Shown: in pieces, positions 22,212 to 33,325 of the stretch
Position numbering within the stretch: the stretch's first letter is position 1
How the letters are laid out: every line of letters starts with the position of its first letter
Source of the DNA: Paracentrotus lividus
Lineage: Eukaryota > Echinodermata > Echinoidea > Camarodonta > Echinidae
DNA length: 64,000 bases
Reading direction: 5' to 3'
Assembly: GCA_940671915.1 (NCBI GenBank)
Contig: CALNVZ010001433.1
Location: 552,073-616,072 of the forward strand
The notes under the pieces: model-generated
The model's input: only the letters and a program-made list of their open reading frames with translations
What the model was told of the DNA's origin: nothing
Databases searched by the model: none
Translations under genes and position numbers: made by a program

Positions 22212-23833
22212 GTATCGACAACAAGAAGATATCCGATTCATTGAATGTTCTGCAATGTCAAAAGAAGCTGGGGAACAAATACCTCAACAACTTGTGCAAA
22301 ATTCCAATGAAACCATGGGATAAAAATGACTATGCAGAATTCAAAGACATGCATACCCGTGTCACTATTGTAAAGAAGGACGCACGAGGTAAAGACACGA
22401 GGAAGAAGGAAATCCTCCATGGCTCTGTTGCAGAAATATTCTCCAGGAAAGTTAACGGCAAGCTCCCAGTTCGCATTCTCATATCAGCTGCTGCAGGCCG
22501 AGGAAAGACAACGGCTGTTGCTAAAATGGCCTACGATTGGTCTCACAAAGTTCCAGGATCAGCATTAGAACATCTACCACTTCTCTTTGTTCTAAAACTC
22601 CGAAATTCGGGCCAGCGTATATCAATCGGTGAAGCAATCAAGTCTCAGCTTTTAAGTGATGTTGATGATCTTACTCCTGAGGTTATCGAGGGTTTCATAA
22701 GAAAAAATCAGGACATGTGTCACATCATATTCGATGGACTTGACGAGTATGCAGGAATCAGCTCTTCCAAACAAAGTTTAGGGAGTAACATGGTCAGTAT
22801 CATGCGCTGGGAGGAATATCCAGAGTGCCGAGTCCTGGTTACCACACGCCCTCATCTAGAGAACTTTTTCAATGAAGGGGACCTTCCAATGGTGTACACC
22901 AAGATGGAAATCGAAGGGTTCTCGAGAGAGAACTCAAGAAAGTATATAGATAGGTTCTTTGCTTCGTATTCTGATCCCTCAAAAGCAGAATGTCTCAAAA
23001 CATACCTTGGGCGCACACCACTGGTCAATGAACTTATTATAACGCCTCTATTTTGTCTCATGGTTTGCCATTTATGGACCGAGGAACTATTGCTAAACAC
23101 TGTTGCAACCCAGACAGCGCTCCTGGACAACGTGAATGTATTTCTAATGCAACATGCCAATGCCCGATCAAAGACAAAAGGAAAATTCACTATCAAGCGA
23201 TTGGGGATGATTATCTCCAAAATAGGCAAAGTTGCTTTAGATGGTCTACTTAGTGATGCTAACAAGTTAGTGTTTACATCGGATGATTTCCGAAAAATTC
23301 CCACTATACTTACGGACGCATGCGAGCTTGGAATAGTTTCCAAGACAAGTGTTTCATCCACACGCCTTCCACTAGCCGACGAGACCACTTCAACTATGAT
23401 CGAATTCTATCACAAACTCGCTCAGGAACACTCTGTTGCAAAACATATCGCCACTGAAATCAATGGGTATTGGTTGCCATGGATGCGATGGAATAGGTCT
23501 AAGTTAGACGAAGTATTGCGCATGATCAAAGCTAACATCGGTGACTATGAACATATCATCCGATTCACAGCTGGCACTGGAGACGCGTTATGTATCAAGA
23601 TCTTAGAGGCAGTTCTAACCAACGAGTCATTAGTTGAAAGTGAGCGATACCGAATTCTCCTCGACTGCTCATCAGAGACTTCGTCCGGAACCGAAGGAAA
23701 CGTGTCTTCTTTGGTTCAAAGATGTGTAACTTCACAGAAGATTGTTCTCAAGTCACCGACTATCTTTACTGTCGTCGGAATGCAGAACCTTCCAGAAGAG
23801 CTGAAAAGACAGGCAAGAAATGTGTTTAATTAA
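22212..23833 (+). CDS. Death-NACHT protein (NLR-like), exon 2: NACHT ATPase and helical domains
   Basis: Encodes residues 102-641 of the spliced protein. A linker (WDKNDYAEFKDMHTRV) leads to the NACHT domain: P-loop AAAGRGKTT at 194-202, Walker B IIFDGLDEY at about 273-281, and RVLVTTRP at 308-315 in the sensor region. IEGFSREN, YIDRFF and TPLFCLMVC mark the helical and winged-helix part. NACHT proteins act as nucleotide-dependent switches in innate immune signalling. The first P-loop Gly of GxxxxGKT is Ala here, while the Lys and Thr are kept. The frame stops at NVFN with no leucine-rich repeats, and none appear within the next 40 kb. So this is either a short Death-NACHT protein or a truncated family member. 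The frame is open over 540 codons, arguing against an old pseudogene. The 178-codon reverse-strand ORF at 22,852-23,388 is a shadow. Confidence 0.92.
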
Positions 23834-26130
23834 AGATATGAGCGTTTTCAATTCAGAGTTTCAAATGTGTGAATCGCCGCAAATATGTACATGCCGTTTA
23901 CACTGCGCACAAATCATTGATCTGCTGCGTCATAGACGCGTACCTAGGTTCCTAGAAAAAAAAGTTGTATTCTGGACATGTGTAATATGAGTTTTGATAT
24001 TTCTTATGGAAAATGATTTCGAATACAGCTGAATTATTTCCGTCAATTATTATGGGGAAAATAAGCATATCTAGAGGTCATTTTCAGTGACTGTGCATTC
24101 TTTTAATCTAAGAATGAACAACTGAGCCCAAATGGGTTAAGCCTAGTAGGCCTCCATTTCAAGCCCTGCATGTTATATTTGAATTGTTCTGTGACCTATT
24201 ATCTTGTTTAAATTATAAGAGAAAATCATTTTATGAAGTTTGGATGAAATTACCAGACAAAACGGGGGCAAGGGGGCGGTAAAAACCTTCAATCCGAATC
24301 ATTAAAACTGATCCGAATCATTAAAATAAAGTCATTTTTTATTAAATTCTACGTAGCAATTCCTAAATAATATTCGAACCTTTTTTAGTCACGAGTCACT
24401 CCCTTATTTATGCAGAATACAGCGACGGATCCAATTGTAAACTCTAAATGTGAAAAGCAAAAGGACAAACCCCCCCCCCCCTTAAAAAAACCCCAAAAAA
24501 CACAAAACAAAACAACAACAACAACAACAACAAAATGGATGCACCCTCATTTTGAGGAAAATTTCGGGATTCCCCTACTCACTTTCAAATCCTGGATTCG
24601 CAGTTGCGATTGATGTTTTACCCCACCGACCTGCTCCTCTCCAGCTCTTGTTTAGTGAGGCTGCATTTTGTGTGCATTTCCCCCTCCCCGTCGGCGGATC
24701 CAGGATTTGGAAATTGAAGGGGTGCATACAGCAAATTTTAAAATAAAGGGTGCACAGAAAGCAATTTTCTTGGATAAAATTCTATTAAAATCATCAACAT
24801 GCATGATCCATTTGTAATTATCAAAAAATAAATAAAAGTGTTAAATTAAACACCAAAAAATAAATCAAAAAAATATATAGAAATATAAACAAAAAAGAGG
24901 GGGCATGTTCCCCTTGCGCCCGCCTGATTCACCAGTGATCCCCTTTACTCTTAAATACACTTTTCCCCCTTTTCTGACAACATATATTACTGACATAATA
25001 AACTATCAAACTCTTGTAAAAAAAGTCTATTCTGCAACTCTTTTTTCTGGAACTTGAACAGCATTTAAAGATATACGGCGATTCACATATTTGCAGTTTC
25101 ACATAGGCCTACGTGTGTTTATAAGATTGTGATAGCAATCTTTTTGTTTCGTACTGCGATATTTCCATACTCGCACTGCAGGTCTATTAATCCAAAAAGG
25201 GGCTTTCCAAGCCATTACTTACAAATAATCGTCCTTTTTTCACGAAGTGATTGATAAGCGCTCAACTTTTTTTAAAAAAGTTAGTTTTGAGTAAATCGCT
25301 TTCAAAAGTTCTGACCTTAATCTCAACCTCTCTGATATATGTATGGAAGGTGAATGAATTTCATATCCTCGAATAGAAATATTCTGGACAATGTTCATTT
25401 TAATCATTTGCATTTTCCTTTCATATTTTAGAAGAAAATGAGCTGTAAGCAGTGCCGTCAATTCGTGAAAAAGTAAATTTAAGGAACACGCATTCATTTT
25501 TTTTTTCACGAAGTCACTTCTTGAAAATCCCCAAATTGAAGAAGGCGCTTTAATTTTGTTTCACGAAGTGGCGGTTACATGCTGTGCCCAATAGACGCAC
25601 GCGTTAAATGATTATTTTATCCTATTTTCACTTTTTTTTCTTCAGAGATGGACGCTGAAATACGGAAGATTACGGGAAATATAAGATTATACCGCATGTG
25701 AACACTCACTCCATGGGAATTGAAAATGCAACATAACCAATATGCGTCAGTTTGTTTTTACAAACTCTCCTCACATGCCACCCCTCCCCCATCATAAAAA
25801 TCCCAATCGAGTTTCTCTTCAATTCTGTCTGCAATGCTTTAAGTATTCTCTATTATTAAAGCTGAATAGGCTATTCAGTACTATTCCTTGACATTTAATT
25901 ACATTGCGGATGGAACTAAGCTAAAGTACTGAAGTAACTTGTTAAAATAAAATAAGCAAAATTTCAAGTACAATCTCCCTTGCCTATTCCTCTCTCTCTC
26001 TCTCTACTCAAATTTTCTTTAAGACCACAGTTCTTATGTATTGCATTAACATTACGAATTCTAAGAAATCAATATTAATTGATAAGGAGATTTTTTAAGA
26101 AATTAGAAAAAAGAAGCATGACGGCTAACT
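23834..26130. other. 3' flank of the Death-NACHT gene and intergenic DNA
   Basis: AATAAA at 24,325-24,330 is a candidate polyadenylation signal about 490 bp after the stop. Further on there are poly-C and A-rich runs (24,471-24,535), the word TTTCACGAAGTG three times (25,238, 25,505, 25,561), a CT tract (25,990-26,005) and no protein-like ORF. No LRR exon was seen. Confidence 0.5.
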
Positions 26131-26300
26131 TAATATGGCTTCACCAGCTTGTCAGAGACGACAAATCTGAAATATTAGAAGACATTTTAAAGATACGATT
26201 AAAAAAAAAAGTATTTTGTCACAAGAATTCGAGCAAAAAAAAAAAAAAAAAAAAAAATCGTTAGATATCAATCAGAAGACAGGAATAAATACCAGAGGCA
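26131..26300 (+). pseudogene. LINE fragment, same family as 39,566-40,402
   Basis: TTAATATGGCTTC, GTCAGAGACG, AAATCTGAAATATTAGAAGA and AAAGATACGATTAAAA match 39,566-39,640, and the similarity runs to the AAGACAGGAATWAATAC word. The reading frame, continuous in the other copy, is broken here by poly-A expansions (26,202-26,209 and 26,234-26,256). Only about 170 bp survive. Confidence 0.75.
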
Positions 26301-26837
26301 CAATTAGTTAACATTATGGCAATTATCAAATAATGGGGGCAGGGGGCCCAGGGGTCGCCGCTAATGGCTTGCATCATCATTACTTTTTGTTGTAAGCCTA
26401 CCTGCTTTGCATTGTCTGCCTACGCTTATCCGTCTTGAGAGCCACTTCAGAAATCGTTCCTGTAATCCAATATTCTTTTCTTCCAGACAAGTAATCTAAA
26501 AGAAACGTGGCGCCTGTATTTATTATAACAATCAAAATTAAATTTTGATAATTTAATGTGATTATTATTATCGTTGTAAAATTCACACAATTTAATAAAT
26601 TGATTTAGCAAGACATAATTTTTCGCGTTGGTGCTTATAGCATTAATCTATATGTAAAAGAATAACGCTATCTGTGAACTGAAATATAAGGAATTCAAAA
26701 ATAGTACTCACACATGTCACACGAAGGAGATCGCCATTATAATCACAATCTTAAGCTTTACGGGGTATATTGAGTCACTCTGCGTCTGTACAGTTTGTTC
26801 ATTAAATGGAATTCACATACAGATAATACAACTAATA
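26301..26837. other. Intergenic, no gene recognised
   Basis: No ORF or repeat pair of note. Confidence 0.45.
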
Positions 26838-27010
26838 ACAGAGCGATTTCACGTGACGTCATCATCTTCCTGTCGGCCATTGTGGTGGGCACGCTATATA
26901 CTGCCCACTATGGTTACGCATGGTTACGTATACGTATTGCTGCACTAAAGGAGGTTTCAAGTTACTCGAGAAACTTTACTTAATTGATATCGTAATTCTA
27001 CAACAAAATC

Positions 27011-27145
27011 ATGGGAAATTTCTGTTCAGTTGTTGGTTGAGGAAACAGGGCAGGAATAGACAAAAAAAAAATAAATTTTCGGCTGCCTAGCTGCAGCAAT
27101 TACACGAGAAGGAGATATTACTGCAGCGTGCAGAAGCGCGGCTGA
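27011..27145 (+). pseudogene. THAP zinc finger fragment, left arm, nonsense mutated
   Basis: From the ATG at 27,011 it reads MGNFCSVVG, stop, GNRAGIDKKK, then RLPS. In the right-arm copy the stop codon position is a Cys, the second Cys of the C-x4-C start of the THAP finger, so a TGT-to-TGA change broke it. It becomes unrecognisable after about 35 codons. Confidence 0.75.
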
Positions 27146-27469
27146 GGCCAGTGTAGTCTTCGCCATGACCACCCGCCCCGCCCGTGCCCGGTCCGAAGTA
27201 GGAAGTGTGCAGTGCGAGATAGCATGTCGGAAAGACAAAACCGCAAAAAAAGTAAATATTTCACTTTGATAAAGACACAATTATTATGTCACACATGTCG
27301 ATTTCCTACCTGAAATAAAATGATTTGAGCACGCATCGAATGTTCTTTGATTGCTCGAAATTCCGATTGATTGCAGCAAGCCATTCGTCGTAGGGCCTAC
27401 ACTAACTATACACGCCCCGTCGCCGAAGGCCGCGGGTTCGCGACGGGGCTGGTCGGTCTTGGCTTACCG

Positions 27470-27594
27470 ACGAGAAGTTCAGAGTTTTTTTTCTTCGATC
27501 TCGTGTAATTTCTGCAGGCAGGCGATAGAAAGGTTTTTTTTTTTTCTCTTCCTGCCCTGTTTCCACAACCAACAACTGAACAGAAATTTCCCAT
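27470..27594 (-). pseudogene. THAP zinc finger fragment, right arm, frameshifted
   Basis: From the reverse-strand ATG at 27,594 it reads MGNFCSVVGCGNRAGREKKK; a one-base slip in the following A run moves the THAP continuation FYRLPAEITR into another frame. Both the C-x4-C pair and the RLP core are typical of THAP domains. The second half of the finger (the Cys-x2-His pair) is not found. Confidence 0.75.
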
Positions 27595-27755
27595 GATTTT
27601 GCTGTAAAAGTACAGTATGGTTTCTCGAGTAACTTCAAATCTGGCTTTAGTGCAGCAATACGTATACGTAGCCATGCTGTCAGTCGATTTGTATGCCTTC
27701 CAAGATGGCCGCCGCGTAGCGTTGCTAACAAAAAGATGACGTCACTGGGAACGCT

Positions 27756-28143
27756 CTATTCGTCGACAAAGTCATGACGTCACGAGCAGGTCAACTGCTC
27801 GGAACCATAGTAACGGGTTTACGCTACGATCAGCACAGCACCTGCTCATCTACACCCACAATTTGTAATCGGCATTTTCCTTCTTTGGAAATCGAAAATA
27901 ACTGCAATGATGACTCTCACTAGTATGATTACAGTCTGCTGCAAAGCAATTCACCATATTTATATCCTATTTACGCAAAATTTTGAAGAAATCTCCGTCT
28001 AAAAAAAAATAAAAAAAATCGGTGTTTCGTGTCATATGTTTACTGCATGTATCAATTGGTTGCTAATGAAAGTGCGTGAACCATCGTCAGGGAAAGCTAC
28101 TAGACCCATGCAGGAAGTGACGCGCTACTTTGTCGGCGAATAG
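27756..28143. mobile_element. MITE with CTATTCGTCGACAAAGT ends, copy 1
   Basis: Starts CTATTCGTCGACAAAGTC and ends ACTTTGTCGGCGAATAG, a TIR of 17 bp with one mismatch. It repeats as a direct copy at 28,729-29,024. It begins at the right end of the THAP element, and the two may overlap by a few bases. Confidence 0.85.
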
Positions 28144-28236
28144 CAATGTCCTTTTCGCAATGCGCATGTTATTCAATCGATTATCCATCTTCTATTCACT
28201 GCTGTTACTAAGCCGGGCATTCACAGCAATCTGTAA

Positions 28237-28478
28237 AGGCCTCGTCACACCGAGTCCGGTTCGGGTCACGGCACGGGCCCGTTCCGGTTCAACAATGGGC
28301 AAAAAAGGTCGAAATGAATCGGTCGTGTACTATTGCGCTGAGAGTTGTCACAACAAACACGGGCTATGCCGTACTAGCCGGAACGGCAACCAGTACGGTT
28401 TTTATGGGATCGCTCATGGAGCGATTTGAGACGGTTTGCCGTACCGGTCACCGGACTGAACTCGGTGTGACGAGGCCT
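28237..28478. mobile_element. MITE with AGGCCTCGTCACACCGAG ends and TAA target duplication
   Basis: The TIR AGGCCTCGTCACACCGAG is inverted at the other end and extends imperfectly through CGGTTCGG-like words. TAA precedes and follows it (28,234-28,236 and 28,479-28,481). A 3 bp TWA duplication is the rule for PIF/Harbinger elements. 242 bp, non-coding. Confidence 0.85.
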
Positions 28479-28536
28479 TAAGAATAGACGGTTCTTGGTT
28501 CTATAGTAACGAGGTATTCAATTAGCCTGTAATTAA

Positions 28537-28695
28537 GGGTGCTATCTCCGCGACGGATAAATAGTATTAGAGACGTCTCGGAGACGTCTCCGCGACAATT
28601 TGTGAAAAAAAAAATCCGTCTCCGAAATTTATCCGTCGCTGAGACGAAATTTCTGTTCTGTCGCGGAGAAGTCTCCGCGAGGTGAGATAGCACCC
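28537..28695. mobile_element. MITE with GGGTGCTATCTC ends and TAA target duplication
   Basis: 159 bp; GGGTGCTATCTCCGCGA at the left, inverted at the right with two extra bases (TCGCGGAGAAGTCTCCGCGA... GAGATAGCACCC). TAA at 28,534-28,536 and 28,696-28,698. The interior is almost entirely CGCGGAGACGTCTCC-type words and folds on itself. Confidence 0.85.
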
Positions 28696-28728
28696 TAAAG
28701 AATGGACAACAATATTTTGATCCTAGGC

Positions 28729-29024
28729 CTATTCGTCGACAAAGTCATGACGTCACGAGCAGGTCAACGGCTCGGAACCATAGTAAATAACTGCAATGAT
28801 GACTCTCACTAGTATGATTACAGTCTGCTGCAAAGCAATTCACCATATTTATATCCTATTTACGCAAAATTTTGAGGAAATCTCCGTCTAAAAAAAAAAT
28901 CGGTGTTTCGTGTCAAATGTTTACTGCATGTATCAATTGGTTGCTAATGAAAGTGCGTGAACCATCGTCAGGGAAAGCTACTTGACCCATGCAGGAAGTG
29001 ACGCGCTACTTTGTCGGCGAATAG
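28729..29024. mobile_element. MITE with CTATTCGTCGACAAAGT ends, copy 2 (internal deletion)
   Basis: Direct copy of 27,756-28,143. It lacks about 90 bp after ACCATAGTAA (present in copy 1 up to GAAAATAACTGC) and is otherwise nearly identical, down to the AAAAATCGGTGTTTCGTGTC word. So it is a deletion derivative or copy 1 gained an insertion. Confidence 0.85.
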
Positions 29025-29829
29025 TGCGGTACGGTATGTCACAAAAACATCTCCCGTGCAATATCAACGCCAAATTTCATTTTTTGGCGTTTTTGGGTCC
29101 ATTAGGGTCTTGGGTATTAAAAATTGAAGGGGGTCAAATTTTCAGACCCTTAACATATGAAAACGTTGGGGCTTCTTTCTAGGAAAACCATTTTCACGCA
29201 CCGATTGTCAATGGAAGGAATGCCCGAAAAACGGGAGTTTTGTTGAATATACTGGAATAAAAAAAAATCGAGAAGATCCTTTACTTAGTTACACAGGTTT
29301 TATGAGGGTTAATGTATATAAAACAAGATAAAACCTTGGGAAGAATATTTTTTTACCCCTAACCCTCGCGTTTTGAGCTTTAAAATCTCCCATTTTAGTC
29401 ATTTTTGGGTCGTTTTTCTGTGTGAAAATGATATTTTGGTCAAACAGCAGTCACTAAAAGCTTTCTGTAAAATTCAGCAGCGCATCGATTTCCTAGTTAC
29501 GCTGAGTGAAGTAAATATATTAATTTCTCTTTCCAATGATTTTAACTTCTTTGTGATTGGTCAATATTTTCCCCCGCGTTTTTGATATCATAAAAAAAAA
29601 TATCATGATAAAATACTTCGATCCTGACTGCACAGCTTGCACTCTCCTTTTACACGGTCTTTATTCAGGGCATTGTTATCGCGATATCGACGGTCAGACG
29701 TAGAGAGAGTTTATACCCAGTACACACATTTCCCGTAAGATTCTTTCTGGTCGTTAGTGCACTGTAGTGGAACTGTGCGTGTTTGGTATAAAATAACACT
29801 GTCCTTTTTGATTGTTCACGTTTTCATAT
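29025..29829. other. Intergenic, no gene recognised
   Basis: AT-rich, no protein-like ORF. GGGGGTCAAATTTTCAGACCC at about 29,129 resembles the inverse of GGGGTCTAAAAATTTGACCCC at 35,176, possibly an outer continuation of the inverted structure below. Confidence 0.45.
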
Positions 29830-31421
29830 GCATCTTGGGGGCTCTTTAGGAGCGCCATATTGACCCAATAAGAAAATTGGGTGCATTCCTCCTCAAATCA
29901 ATTTTGAAATATCTTTTTTCATCTAAAGTTACCAGACATGTCGTAGTAATTCATTTTCAGTCGCATTCCATCTTAAAAGATTATTTTTTATTACCATATA
30001 AGGCCCAATTTGTGAAGAATTACACCCCAAAAACATTTTATAAATGAAAATGTTAAGAAATTCGTATACTTTATTTTCATTAATTCTGGCTAAAATTTAC
30101 AAATTATAAGGTATTATTTGGTATCATACAGTGGAAGAGTTGAAGTTCACGTATCACACATCATCAAAACAGCAATTTTTAGCCTTTTTAATGTAAAAAA
30201 AAATACCCTAATTATCCCTAAAATCTTACGCGAACACCAGATGGCGCCAAACACACTAAAACATTTTTTTTTAAATTCTATCAAATATCATGTTCTGGGC
30301 ACTCTAATGGCATGAATGGATCAGAAACAAGATAAATTTGGTATATGATACTTTTCACATGGTTATAGACAATATCATGCATTCTCGTTCGTTAATTTCA
30401 CATTGACCCCCTACATTTATTGAAGCTAAGCAATGCTCTTCATTTGTCCCAGAGCATCAGGTTGCAATGAAATTTTACATGCACTTCAGAGAGACCTCGC
30501 CATAATATTCTGATAGAGCAGGAAAGTGTTCGTTTCCTTTGTTTTGTTTGTTAATAGAGTATTTAGTTTTTGCATGATATAGCGATAATTGGTTATTATC
30601 AAAGAATAAAAAGTTTTAACATTATAGATCTAAATTTTTATGACAAGAAATAATGATCTGAAATGCCTTTATTTGGTAATATCAAATAGAGCATTATTAA
30701 TGTCTCTTTCTCTTTCTATTCTTGTGTTTTTCTTGGGAGCTGGGGAACTTCATGGCGTTTAATCGAAGATTTAAATTGTTTTAGAATAGACGTCTTTTTT
30801 AACTCGGGTCCCCTAGGAAATACACAAGGTATATTCTTTACATACGGGACATTATTCCTTCTAAGGCGCAAGAGGGTCAAATTGACTTTCGCACCAATTT
30901 TACTCAAAACTAGCCTGAATTTATAAATAAGGCATAAAGTATTTTTGATTGGGGTTTAAATCATGAAAAATAAGCTCGTAGAAATACAAGACCACACGCC
31001 ACCCCCGCTCCCCCCCCTTTTTTTAATTTGATCCGAGTTGGTATGACCTGCTCTCCTGATGTATTTGTTTTCAGGAGCCATTTCATACGAACTGATGGAA
31101 CAAAAGTTTAGATTAAAATGGATAGCGTTGGAAGTATGGATTGCTTCATTTCTGAGATGGGGTTCCCTTGACTGCCCTTAAACTGTTTTATCTTTACATG
31201 AATTTATTATGTCATTTATGATGTACAATTTGGTAATAAGTTTCCTTTAAATGCAAGATTTGTCTCTATGGAGCTCAAAACTCTAGCTCACGCTTCGCGC
31301 TCGCATTATCTTTAATAGTTTAAAAGCATTTGCAGAAGTACAGCGGGAAGGAAAAAAAAACCTATCTGTTAATTCAATAATATAAATATATACAACTCTT
31401 TGCATGCAGCTTTATACTTTA

Positions 31422-33281
31422 GGGGGCCGTCACACTGAGGTCGTTCTATAACGTTCTATAACGTTCTTGCCCGTTCTTAAAAAAATTGCTGAACGGGCTT
31501 TGGTCGGGTTGGAACTTTTAACTTTGAAAAATAATTTCTTGAATACGATACTAGGCAGTTCATAAATAGTTCTTGTTACGTCAATTCCGTCTTTATCGCG
31601 TCTGCAATACGTTGTTATCCAGTTCAGACCGAGTAAACAGCTCGTTCACTCTATACCGTTCGTAGCACGTCCAAACCGTCACTAAAGTGCCTATGCGCAG
31701 CATGATACCATGTTCGTAGTACGTCCTTCTCGTTCAGAGTAAGTCCTACCCGTTTAAGGAACGTTGTCACTACGTTTAATTTAAGAACTGCAAGCCAGTA
31801 CGATTTTTTTGAACATGTTCAAAAAAATCGGAATGCCTTTCCGTTCTCTCCGTTCGGGCCCGTTCGCCAAGTTCGTAAACAGATTGTAAACGGTCTGTAC
31901 TAGATTCTAAAAGGTCTGTACTACGTTCAGTCCGTTTGTAAACAGATTGAGCCCGTTCAACAAGAACTACCAATAACGCAATGAAAACTAGCTCAGTGTG
32001 ACGGGAATTATGACATGCCGTTCTGTTTAAAAATTGAAACGTTTTGCTATCCAAGCCCGTGCTATAAAGTCCTGAGCAGATTGAAATAGGTCTCAAGTAC
32101 GTCCACTCCGTGTGAACATAGATTAAGCCCGTTCTGCAATAATGTCAATAACATGGTAAGAAATTGTTCAGTGTGATAGTAGTATAAGCGAATAGATCAG
32201 CTATTTGATTGCCACACATTAACTGTTACAATTACAGAAATCTCACAACTTTTAGAATAAATACAAAAAACGGCCATTGGTCCGAAAAGAACGCGTACAT
32301 TTGACCTAATTATTTCTGGATTAAGATGAAAAACGTTCGTAAACAGTCCTCAATACGTCCATCACGTCTTTGCCTCGTCTGCAGTCCGTTTGCATCTAGT
32401 TAAAATCGGGTGAAAATGACCGTTTCCACGAAACAGAGCCCGTCTGAAACAATCCAAACCCGTTCCCAGTTAGTTTCAACCCGTTCTTAATCAGTTCCAA
32501 CTCGTTTCCAATGCGTTTCGTCCCGACCTAACTAGTTCTGGGTCGTTTTTAATCCGTCAAAATCCGTTCTTACTCGTTCTTACGTCGACCAAACGGCCTC
32601 CAGAAAGTTCATCTCGTTCTTACCGCGTCATTGTCCGTGTCTAGAACGTGTTGAACGCAAATGCGTGCCCGTTTTCCATAAAAAACCTAGCCCGTTTTTG
32701 CCAGACCTCATGCGTCTTCTTAACTTCAAGCTGATAATGAATATACAATGCTCGTTTGTAAGACGTCCTAGCACATCTTTAGAACGATTTAAGTACGGCA
32801 ATTTCGTTTGTAGTACGTCCATCTCGTTTCAGGTACGTTGCCACCCCGTTAAATTTAGGACGAGATGGGCGCCCGATTTTTTTAACACTTTTTTGAAAAT
32901 CCGACCGAGCTAGTCCATGAAGTTCGTAAACAGATCGTAAGAAGTATTTACTACATCCACTCAGTTTACACACAGACTATGCCCGTTCGGCAAAATTTGC
33001 AAGGACGTAGTAGGAACGAGCTCAGTGTGACGGGAGTATTAGGCATTACAAGTAACCAACCCCTTTTCCTATTCGTTTAGGATACCCTTCCCTCTATATC
33101 TTTTCAATGTAATAATTGCTTCTGTTACAAGGGCTCAAAATTTGCCATGTATTCCTGCTAATATCGGGACGGAAAGCCAGACAAGGAAAGATTTTCCCAT
33201 TAGAGCAAACAATTTAAATTGGTAGCCTCATTTATTTTCCCTGTTATCACGGTAAGCACAAAAATTTGTAGTTTTCCCTGT

Positions 33282-33325
<44 letters not shown>

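Larger units (their letters stand above)
26838..27761. mobile_element. Inverted-arm element carrying a THAP-domain fragment in each arm
   Basis: The arms are 26,838-27,110 and 27,490-27,761, inverted to each other: AGAGCG...GTGACGTCATC at the ends, then TACGTATACGTATTGCTGCA, TCGAGAAAC, ATCATGGGAAATTTCTGTTC and GGAAACAGGGCAGGAA. Each arm encodes the start of a THAP zinc finger reading inward. THAP domains sit at the N-terminus of P-element-type transposases and of proteins derived from them. The ~380 bp between the arms has no transposase. This fits a deleted, inverted-duplicated P-like element. Confidence 0.75.

Noticed and set aside
22852..23388. 178-codon ORF on the reverse strand inside the NACHT exon
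   Set aside because: It lies antisense to a clear protein domain and has no recognisable motif; shadow of the real gene.
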